Under the pieces are notes generated by a model. That model ran no database searches, was not told the DNA's origin, and was given only the letters and a program-made list of their open reading frames with translations. From contig BCKL01000025.1 in NCBI GenBank assembly GCA_001600635.1, positions 62,001-126,000 on the forward strand: a stretch of DNA of 64,000 nt, given 5' to 3'. This document shows positions 55,093-64,000 of this stretch, one piece after another (the stretch's first letter is position 1; the number at the start of each line of letters is the position of its first letter). The translations under genes and the position numbers were made by a program. This stretch comes from Leucosporidium creatinivorum (taxonomy: Eukaryota > Basidiomycota > Microbotryomycetes > Leucosporidiales > Leucosporidiaceae).

Positions 55093-57697
55093 ATGCAGTA
55101 CGAGCAACGTCGCTACAGCACTCTAGCGCCGATTAGGACCCCTCCGACCAGCGAGGACGGCAGCTCGGTCGTTTCAGCAGTTCCGCCTTACCATATCGCT
55201 CCTCCCAGCGCGATTCAGCACGTTGTGGTCCCAGACGACAAGAAGCAGCAGCAGCAACAAGCGCCGCTCTCACAAAGCACACCTTACGGCTCTCCTTCTT
55301 CGCCGAACCCCTCGTCCTTTCGCCCTCCTCTCCCTTCGGCCCCAGCGGTACATCGTCTCGCGCCGACGATGGACGCACCCGCCGTCCCTTCGAGCCCGAA
55401 CATGAGCGACGTCGAGTCGATGATGGACACTTTCCCTCCCTACGACGACAAGAGCCCACAACAAGTCGGGTTCCCCTCGGCGCCGCTGGCCGATGCTCCC
55501 TGCCAGCCTCAGACGCAACACAACGGCAGCGTTTTAGCGGAGGGAAGTGCACCCCGATATCAAGGCGGTCAAGATGTCTACGTTGCAGAATGGCGACTGA
55601 AGGAGGAGCGCAAGCAACGAGCCGAGGAGGAGAGTCGTGAGGAGCGGAGCGTCGAGCGTTGGCGCAAGGAGCAGGAGTTGGACCGAGCAAGGGAGCTGGC
55701 GCAGGGTAGGACATCAAAGCCGTCCTCCATCGACAGCAGTGGAGCTTCCATCTCGAGTGCTGGCACTCGTCGCCCTCCTTCTGATTCCTCCTCGTCGACG
55801 AGGAGACGGCCCTCGCAAGGGATGACGGCGGCCGAATCCGGTGAGATCTGTCCGATTATCCTTGCGATACATCTACTGACTCTGCTGTACCTTCACAGCT
55901 GCTCAACATCACTTCCGCCTCGCCCAGCAACACCTCGAGGCGGCCCAACGACTGGCCGCTGACTCCTCCCTCTCGCTGGGCATCGATCGGCCTTCGGCGG
56001 CACGTGCCAATTCCTTCGAGGACCGCCAGCCCAGCTCATTTGATGCTCGGGGAGGAGGAAGACCTTTCGACCCCTACGACGATGGCCAGTCGAGTTACGC
56101 TGACTCAGCAGTCGACCCTGAGGGGGATCTCCACTCTCCCCAGTCGAGTTACTACGAGGACGCTTCCGAGTTCGGAGAGTCGAGATACGGCTCCTCCTAC
56201 AGCTCGCAGCCTCGCGTTCCCCCTCGTCGCTCAATGTCGCTGTCGAGCGTTTCGACTTCGGCCCCTTCCTACCGCTCGGCGGCGGCCCCTCCCCTTCCTC
56301 CGATCCCTTCCCTCTCCGCTTCCGCCGGCGGAACCTACCCACACACTCGCTACGACGACTATCGCTCTTCCGCCCCTCACCAGCGACAGCTTCCCGCCTA
56401 CCCTCCTCGCCAGCCTTCCCATCTCGCACCTCATCCTTCGAGGTCCGACACGATGCAGAGCGCCTCGGATGGAAGCCTCGCATCCTCGTACACTTTTGGA
56501 GGACGCCGACCTTCTCTCACGCCGCCGATGGAGGAAGGCTACGTCGAAGTGCAGCAGGCGGGAGGATGGGAGGAGCGCGAGAGGAGGACTCGGGCGCCTT
56601 CCCCACCGCGTCGAGCTTCCACGATCCCAAGGGCGTCTTCCATTCGTCGCGGTTCTTCCCCTCCTTCTCCTCTCCCTACCGCTCTCCCTCATCCCTCGAC
56701 CTTCCAGCAGGAGCCGGCCTCCCTTCACTCCCAAACCCCTCCTCCCGAGCAGCAATCGCAGTACTGGCCGCCTCAGCAGCCTCAACATCGCGCTTATTCG
56801 CCGTCAGGGATGTCTGTCTCTGCGCAGCCTCCTATGCACCCTTATCCCTCACCCTCGCCATCCGCTCAGCATCGACCGACCCCTCCTCCTCAGGAGCATC
56901 GACCAACGCCGCCTCCTCAGCATCAAGCACACTACGCTCCTTCGCCTTACCCTCAAGCTGCTCCTCACATGTACGGCCAACCCACCTCTTACATCCTCTC
57001 ACCCACGGGCCACCCAATCCCCGTCTACGCCGCCATCTCGGCGCCGCCTCCTCCCGCTCCTCGCCAGGCGCTGGCCGTCCACTCTCAACCCCTCATGTAC
57101 GACCATCGACTACCTTACGGCGCTACACCCTCCTCTGCGCCTCCTTCGGCTCCCCCAGCGCAGCCTCAGCAGCTCTACGCCGCTCCGCCGATGCGAACCG
57201 GCGCCTCGCCAACCGGGATCCTCAAGAAATCGCCTTCCAACCCCAACCTCCTCCAATCGCAGCCTCACGCTCCTTCTCCCCCCTCCTCCTCTCCCTCCCA
57301 CCATCCCTACGCCCATCAATCAGCGCCCACCACCCGCCCCTCCTCCACCTGGTCCTCCTCCTCCTCAGAAGGTCGCAACACACCTTCCATCCTCGGCAAC
57401 CCCTACCCCGCGAAACTGAGGTCGCGGATGGCGAGCCTGAGGGAGAAGTTGACGAGTAGCCCGCATGTAAGGTTTCAGAGCCCTGTGCCCGAGGTGGTGC
57501 AGGCGGAGCAGGACAAGGAGAAGGCGAGGGAAAGGGAGATGGGCGTGCAGAGGAGGGATGGTGAGTGCCTCTCGTTTTCTCTCTTGGATCGAGTGAAGGA
57601 GGAGATGAGCGCAGGAGAGCGAACGCTGACTTTGAGCCGCTTTCGCCGAGCAGATGCCGTCGCTGCTATGAACAAGACCTTCGGGATGCTACTCTAG
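55093..57697 (+). CDS. Large Pro/Ser/Gln-rich disordered protein
   Basis: Three exons, roughly 815 aa, start MQYEQRRYSTLAP. Mostly low complexity. A charged helix (YVAEWRLKEERKQRAEEES, RSVERWRKEQELDRAREL) lies near residues 155-205, and a second short helix (HHFRLAQQHLEAAQRLA) just after the first splice. After that come Tyr/Ser/Pro-rich repeats and His/Pro-rich tracts. The C-terminal end is more conserved-looking: GILKKSPSNPNLL, then NPYPAKLRSRMASLREKL, SPHVRFQSPVPE and a last exon DAVAAMNKTFGMLL. HVRF resembles a type-1 phosphatase docking motif, though that is weak. I do not recognise a family. Confidence 0.65.
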
Positions 57698-57978
57698 AGC
57701 TCTCGCTCGCTGCTGGTAGACTTCTAGATATCGTGTTATCAAGATCTGTTATCCTCGCAAGCTCGAGTCGGCGGAAGGAGCAGAAGCGAGCTCGAGAGAC
57801 GATGTTCGGCGATCTCTCGCATCAGCCTCTTCGGTCTTGCGAGCGTCGAATGCGAAAGATAGACAGTGCAGTGCTATACAAGCGAGATGCCAGCTCTTCA
57901 AAGTGTCTTTTGTATGCTACAAACCGACCGCCGCGATGAGGTGCGCCTTCGTCTACTCCCCCCGAACCTTAGGACACT
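57698..57978. other. Convergent intergenic region
   Basis: 281 bp between two converging genes; nothing recognised. Confidence 0.35.
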
Positions 57979-59396
57979 CTAGATGCGGTGAGGATGCGAA
58001 TCTATAGGTGTGAGGGGGATATCTCCTGTGGGTGTGCGGAATCCAAACTCGTTTGGGTCGGCGAGGGAAGCGGCGTAGTCGAGGGAAGTGAGGGACGGCT
58101 GGCGTTTGATGTCCGAGACGTAAGCCGGGGGATCCTGAGGGATGACGAAAGGTTCCACCAGCGGTTCCGTACCGTCCTCCATCCGATAATTACCCTTCAT
58201 CGCCTCTTCCCGTGCCCGTAATCTCGCCGATGCTTTCGCCGAGCGGCGCCGTAAGGACCACCAGGCGAGAAGGGCGAGGAGGATGAGGACGACGACGGCG
58301 GCGATGGTGGCGCCGACGATGACACCTATTGAGGTCTTGTTGGCTTGGTGTTTTGTCTCTGGCTTGCGGCAGGAGCTCGTATTGAACGCCGAGGTCTTCG
58401 ACTCGGAAACGACCGAGGTGTGGCCTGCGCTGTCCTCGAAGGCCACTGTAGCAAAAATAGGTCAGCGAATAGGACTCCAAAAAGGTAGAGCGGGATGATG
58501 CCTTACAGTTGAAGGTCTGGCCGGCGGGAATGGTGTTGCGGAAGCTAGCCATGTCGTTCGGAATGCCCGAGACGTTCCCTGAGCCGCCCATGCTGCGTAG
58601 AGGCAGTCTGTAAGCTTCTGATACATAGCAGGAAGCCTGGGAAAGCGACTTTTACTTACGCCGAGAGCACCATGGCCTTGTAAGGCGGTTGTCCCCCCGA
58701 GAAAACCAAGCTCACGTCATCGCAGAAGTCATCGTTGGGCGACAAGTCCACCTTGAGCGGTGAGCTACGTAAAGGAGCATCGGTGCAGTTGTTGAGACCT
58801 CCGTCGATGATGTAGACTGGATTAAAAAAGGCGGGTCAGCCTTCTCGGCGATGCTTGCGAGGCGCGGGAGCCGACTTACAGCCATCAACGACTCCTCCAG
58901 AGTTTGGTGGACTCTCCGAATCCGTCATAGCTATTGAGAAGTTGGTTCCCTGGTACATCGAAGATGTCAGCACGGGCCCCTCATCGCTGTTCGCCGTCTA
59001 AGTGAAGCAAGCATTCGGCGGGGCTCAAGCCTGCTCCAACAGCCACAGCTAAACCCGGAAGAGCATAGTACTCACCACTGGTAAATTGGCGTTCCAAGTG
59101 AAGAATCCTAGCTCGTCCAAGACGTGCTGAGTCGAGGGCTGCAGGCAGCAAAGTCGCGTCTCAGCAGAACGGACCACCCTTGCTCGAGACTGTAGAGCTG
59201 CATGACTCACCTGACGACCCTCTGGATACAATGTGAGGAACACCGGAAAGACGGTCTCGCCGCTGCTCTGAGGGTTGACGGTAGCCAGCGACCAGGGTTG
59301 AGAACACCGCTCCGTCGCGAGGTGGTCCTTTCCATCCGTAGCAATCTGCCAGTAGAACGTGATGGGCGACACGGCCACGGTGCTACTGCTGGCCAT
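57979..59396 (-). CDS. Single-pass membrane protein, unknown role
   Basis: About seven exons, roughly 340 aa. The N-terminal part starts MASSSTVAVSPITFYWQIA and has scattered cysteines (ERCSQPW, NNCTDAP, DDFCDDV) plus SLVFSGGQPPYKAMVLSA and SIAMTDSESPPNSGG, in the style of fungal surface proteins. One strong membrane segment follows (TSIGVIVGATIAAVVVLILL continuing ALLAWW), then a basic stop-transfer stretch (RRRSAKASARLRAREE) and a cytosolic tail with PPAY (FVIPQDPPAYVSD), a possible WW-domain ligand. No classical signal peptide is seen at this start, so the 5' end may be incomplete. Function unknown. Confidence 0.6.
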
Positions 59397-59663
59397 CTTT
59401 CCGAGGTGGTGCTGAGTCGAGACGAGACGAGACGAAGCTGAAGAAGCGAGGAAAGGGTCCAGGGTTGCGGTTGGACCTCGGCTGAACTCCGGACGAAAGA
59501 TATAGTCGAGTGAGCTCTCTGGATCTGCGATTGAAGTTGGGTACGTAGACACCTGATTCGAGAATTGGGGATAATGCACTACACAAGAACGGCGCCCAAA
59601 GCCTTTGCCAGCTCCCCCGCCGAGCCGAGGCGCTGCAGGTCGGTAGGAGCTGCAAGCTAGAGC

Positions 59664-61989
59664 CTACGAGCCTACGAGAGTAGCTACGGTCTTATCGATA
59701 ACTTGAACGAGCTGTTGACTCTGTGAAGAGCGCGAGACGGTCAGCCGCTGTCAAAGGGGATGAGGCATCGCCGAGCTCACCTCCTCCTCCTCAAGGGCGT
59801 GCTGAAGCTTCTCGTATGCAATAGCGAGGCATGCAAAGACGTCTTGAGCCTTCTCAAGACTAGCCAGAAGTCTGTGAGCGGACAAAAGAGGGGTCAGCTC
59901 GTGCTCGGCGCTGACAGCGTAGCGACAACTCACGTCCGCAGCGACGACCAGGAGAACTCGGCCTCGGCCAGGGGACCAAAGCCGAGCTTATGCTGTGTAG
60001 CAGCTTCGACGACGAGTTGAGTCCAGTCGGGCACGGTCTGAAGGATCTCGAGTCGTCGAGCGAGCCAATGGACGTTGGGCGCTGAGGAAGCGAGATGAAC
60101 CTGTGCAAAGGCGAGGTGAGTTAGCTCTTGCTCCCTGGCTGGATCAAATGAGCTTCACTTGCCTCACTGAACGCCCGAGCCATCCAGTCGACTCCACGCA
60201 AGAACCGCACCCGCTGAACCGTCAGCGCCTCGCCGACACCCTCGCTCACGCCGACGACCCTCTCCAGCATCGCGAGCAGCTCAGACTCCACCCGCACGAT
60301 GTCGGGAATCTCGCCGACGTAGGACTCCTTCGAGATGGGGGAGCGGGAGCCCAGATCGGGCGGGATGATTGCCGAAGGAGGAGATGAGAGGGAATCCGAA
60401 GCGGGCTTCGGGGAGGAGGGGCGAAGCTGCTGCTTGACGTAGGTGGTGGCGAGGTCGACGAGACTCCATAAAGGTTCCAAGAGCGTGAGGGCGGTCGAAG
60501 GAGTGAGGCGGACTGCGAGTCAGGCAAGGTCAGCGTTGTCAAATGAGTGCGCCGAGCGCCGAGCTCAACACGACCGGAGCTACCTTGACGTTCTACATCG
60601 CACAGCATGCGAAGGGTGATGGTCTGGAGGTTCAAAATCCAAACGGAGAGGTGCAAAGCCTTCGAAGGCGGCACCGAGGGGTTGCTGAGGTTGCCAATCG
60701 CCTCGTCGACCAGCTCCTTCAACCTCGGCGTGTACTTGTTGACCTCCCACTCCTTCAGAATCGGCTCTGTACCGGTCCTTGCTGCCACCCTCGCATCCAT
60801 CACCGAGTAGTTCGTCTTGAGCCCCGACTTGAAGTCGAGCTCGAAGCCCCCCTCGACGAGCGAGACGGATTGTCGATGCGCTGCCTTGACGACCTCGCGG
60901 GCGAAGGGGTTAGTCGGGTCGACCAGATGGAGCGTGTCGCGAATTACGGCGAGTATCTCGAGGTTGCGAAGGGAAGGGTGGTCGAGGATGGAAGGGGAGG
61001 CTTGGACGGTGGTGATGGCTCGTTCGACGAGAGCTCGGCAGGCGGTTTCGCGCCGAGCACCGAACGGCTGGGACCCTCCACCTCCGACGATAGCCTGAGA
61101 TGGAGGAGGATGAGCGTGGAACTCTCCAGCCTAAGAGGTAGCTCAGCGTGAACGCACCGAATGCTGAGAGCGTCGCGAGCCGATGGCGATATAGCAAGCC
61201 GAGAGGACCTGTGGATGGGGCGAGGTTCGCTCCTGCTCCCTGATCGCATATAGACGTGTACATACCTCCTGCTCGACCTCAATCGCGCCCGAGCGCCGAC
61301 CACGGCGCAAGAAGTCGAGATGGACCGAAAGGGCGGTGAGGGGAACGGTCGAGTGCACCGAGGGCTCGTCCAAGGCCGCTGAGAGGAGGGAGGTCAGCTC
61401 TCACTTCTAGAGGAGACTGATTGAAGAGGCCTTACCGCTGATGAGCGACCACGCCAGCGCCTGTCCCATGCTCACGTCGCCGAGCCGAGCTGTCGACGAG
61501 GTGGGTCCGAGCTTCTGGGTGGGGCGGCAGCTGCTCGCCTATATCGAGGAGAAGGGTAAGCTATTGGACTGGCTTGCTCCAACATCGAACCGATGGAGCT
61601 TCAGAGCCACGACAGCCGACTTGCCTAAGCTGCTTAATCTTGGCACCCTCTCGAGCTCTCCTGACGCCCTCCACAGCAGTCGATCCAGCGAAAATACCCG
61701 CACCACTTTGCTCTTTACCTCCAGATACCCCCGAGCAGCTGCACAGACGATTCGGTAAGCTCCGTCTTCCCTCGTTCTTCTCGTCACGGTCCGACATCAA
61801 GCGGACTCACCTCAGCCCATGCAGCAAGCAGCTCTTACACCCTCTAGCGCCCGGTATGTCCAACCCTTTGCAAGCGACCTTCCTCGTCGAGCAGGCGATG
61901 CACGCTTTGATCCGCTTCCGAGTCGCGGAGGGGTCCTTCTTGCGCTTGTGAGGTGCAGCTGGGGTGGTGAAAGTGATACTAGTGTTCAT
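59664..61989 (-). CDS. Zn2Cys6 transcription factor, copy 1
   Basis: A fungal binuclear zinc-cluster regulator. Exon 1 carries a basic stretch (KRKKDPSATRKRIK) then CIACSTRKVACKG and GCKSC, i.e. C-x2-C-x6-C...C-x2-C; the sixth cysteine would come from the next exon. The rest has the helical middle-homology look of this class: VLSACYIAIGSR, RRETACRALVERAI, LEILAVIRDTLHLVDPTNPF, LHLSVWILNLQTITLRM, WSLVDLATTYVKQQL and a last exon SQQLVQVIDKTVATLVGS. ATG at 61989 (MNTSITF) was chosen; the frame stays open upstream to 62130. The target pathway is unknown. It is followed upstream by a paralogue in the same orientation. Confidence 0.75.
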
Positions 61990-62169
61990 GTTGACGATTT
62001 TGAGCGATGATAGCGCCGCTGGAAGCTGGCGAGAGGAGCTAGAGATGAGGGAGGAGGGAGAGAGCGAGCCGTCCTTCCGGCTCGCTTCTCTCTCGCGAGC
62101 TAGACGAGGGAGAAGTAACTGATCTAGCAACAGGGTCGAAAATCGGAGGATACACTACTAAATTATAGT

Positions 62170-64000
62170 CTACACGAGCCAGTCGAACTGATCCGACTGC
62201 AGGGGTACAGCGAGGTCGGGAAGCGAAAGCTCGGCGAGAGCGTTGGCTACCATGTCGGCGGCTAGCTCGGCCTGTGCGGTGTGAAGTGAGTCAGTATACA
62301 AGACTCTCATATAATCGTGAACGACTCACAAGAGCCGGACGAGCCTGAGCAATCCTTGCCCGAAGGGTTCGAGCCTGTTGCGCCGAGGAAGCGAAGACGA
62401 CCGACGCCTTGTCGAAGGCGCGCAGGATCCTGCGGGCAAGTTTGAGTGTCAGCGATGCTCCTCAAAGTGACTCGGTGGAGGTGGCTCACCTCTCAAGATC
62501 CTCCCATTCAACTCCCGCCTCTCCCAACTCTCCCTCCCCTCCCTCCGCTTCAACAGCTCCTCTAACCGCGAGGCAAACCCAATCCGGCTCGACAAGCGAG
62601 AAGGACCACTCCAGCCTTCTCGCAATCCAATGCGCATCCGCCGCCGTGTTCCGAATCTACGAGCCAGCGTAGAAGGTCAGCCTCACAGTTCGGCGCTCAC
62701 TGCCGAATCAAACTCACATCCTCCAAACTCGCTCCCAGCCACTTCAAGCTCTTCAGCCACCTCACTCTCGCCACTCTTCTCACTTCCATCCTCTCGAGCA
62801 CTCCTCTCAACGCTTCCTCCTCCTTCCCAGCCGCCACCACCGGCGCAGACGAATTGGCGATCCTCTCCGCCGTTTTGAGCAGGGCGCACTCGGTGAGGAA
62901 GAGGTCGGGGACTTGACCGAGGTAGTCCTCTTTTCGGGACGGGATATTGGGCGAGTCGGGCGAGAGGGGAGTGCCGGAGGGGCGGGGAGCGGGTGGGTTG
63001 GAGTAGGCGGGATCGCCGAGTTCGGGGGTTAAGTCGGAGGTGTGGGATGCTGGGAGGAAGATAGAGTCACGAGAAGAGAAGGAAGAAGCGGGGGAAGAGG
63101 TGTAAGAGGGTGTAGGCGTGCAGGCCGGGGTGGAGATAGCGAGACGGGTCTGGACGTAGCGGATGGCGAGGTCGAGAAGGTTCCACAGGTGTCGGAAGGA
63201 GGGGAGAGTCTTGCACGGTTCGTTACGAGCTACAGTGGTACCGAAGAGCGAGCCAAGATGTCAGCGCAAGCTCACCGAGCCGCTCAGCGTACTTACCTTC
63301 CACCTCAAGCGCATGCTGTCGGCGCAGACAGTTCATCTGGATGTTGAGGATCCACCCGCTGACCCAAAGAGGGTTGGGCGGTTCCTTGTAGGGGTCGCTG
63401 AGGTGTATCACCGCATCGACGTGCTCGTCGGGGGTGATGTAGCAATGAGCTTGAAGGTCGTCGATGCCGAGAGAAGGGGCGACGCCTTGTCGAACGGCGA
63501 TGCGGGCGTCCACTAGGTCAAAATTGGTACGAATCGACTCCTCAAAGTTGCGCTCGACGCCAAGGGCGTTAAGGCCTTTGGATTGATAGGTGAGGAGGGG
63601 AAGCATGCCGGGAAGGGCGGAGCTGGTAGGGTCGACAAAAAGGAGCATATCCTTGACGAGGGTGACGAGCTCCAGGTTGGGCATGGATGCGGTACTGGTG
63701 ATGCTGGGTGCTGCTTCGAGAAGGGCGACGGCTCGACTGGCGAGCTCGCGAGAGGCCGTTTCGCGCCGAGCGCCGAGTGGTTCGAGAGCGAGGAAAGGGA
63801 GGTCGTTGGAGCCGATGATGGCTGAGTGCTTGGATCTCCGAGATCCGATGGCGACGTAGCAGGCGCAGATGATCTATGGTGAACCGCTCAAGGTCAGGGG
63901 GAAGCGCTCGAACAAGGCTTCAGCTCCGCTCACCTCGCTGACGACGTCCAGACCCTCCAGCCGCATGCCATTACTCCGAAATTCGCTCTTGACCAGCTCT
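62170..64000 (-). CDS. Paralogous transcription-factor-like gene, partial
   Basis: The C-terminal part of a second regulator related to its neighbour; its 5' end, including any zinc cluster, is outside the window. Matching parts: IICACYVAIGSRRSKHS versus VLSACYIAIGSR, GARRETASRELASRAV versus GARRETACRALVERAI, NLELVTLVKDMLLFVDPT, VSGWILNIQMNCLRRQHALE, and an end (ADMVANALAELSLPDLAVPL, then DQFDWLV) not found in copy 1. Several short introns. The shared middle regions show tandem duplication; the proteins have diverged widely, so it is not recent. It is called TF-like because the DNA-binding end is not visible. Confidence 0.65.

Noticed and set aside
56004-57419. 471-codon alternative frame
   Set aside because: Out-of-frame reading of a Pro/Ser-rich exon; composition is dominated by Arg, Pro and Ser with no conserved block.

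Overview
This 64 kb window is nuclear DNA from a basidiomycete fungus, most likely Pucciniomycotina of the Rhodotorula/Sporobolomyces (Microbotryomycetes) type. The evidence is GC-rich sequence, genes packed on both strands, and genes broken by many short introns (mostly 50-90 bp) with GTGAGT/GTGCGT donors and CTGAC-like branch sites 15-30 bp before the acceptor. It also carries fungal markers such as Zn2Cys6 factors, a Pho85-type cyclin, SEC2 and YVC1. All gene models were spliced by eye; exon limits were checked by reading frame and by family conservation. I saw no transposase, reverse transcriptase, capsid gene, CRISPR array, rRNA or tRNA.

Layout. 1-8.6 kb: 3' end of an ARMT1/DUF89 gene; a head-to-head pair of mitochondrial ATP-synthase genes (inhibitor INH1 and subunit h ATP14); a degenerate ~154-bp tandem array; GAA1 (GPI transamidase). 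8.8-11.2 kb: a divergent pair of genes from an unrecognised family (fam-1, fam-2). 12-24.8 kb: RET2 (delta-COP), an Argonaute, a YVC1-like channel, a possible Clp1-like gene. 25.1-27.4 kb: a second, inverted copy of the divergent pair (fam-3, fam-4). 27.95-40.3 kb: a large inverted repeat. Each arm carries the 5' part of a glycerol-3-phosphate acyltransferase gene, a complete MED7 gene and one more family member (fam-5, fam-6); the spacer holds an SCI1-like gene and PHS1. The full acyltransferase gene runs on to 42.45 kb. 42.8-64 kb: a Pho85-type cyclin, a seven-helix membrane protein, an MSC7-type aldehyde dehydrogenase, a small acidic protein, SEC2, a low-complexity protein, a single-pass membrane protein, and two tandem paralogous regulators, the second cut by the window edge.

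What stands out. Six copies of one uncharacterised family (246-316 aa) lie within 28 kb. They share an N-terminal motif, a split CxxC...W-x2-W...CxxC module, a C-terminal EPRWML tail, an intron at one position and short promoter elements. Four form two divergent gene pairs in inverted orientation around the RET2-Argonaute-YVC1 block; the other two sit at the inner ends of the MED7 inverted repeat. The two MED7 genes, with introns and the shared promoter, are identical by eye over about 1.66 kb while their flanks have diverged strongly. That fits an old inverted duplication with recent local gene conversion. The family is the best candidate here for an undescribed system; its function cannot be read from sequence.
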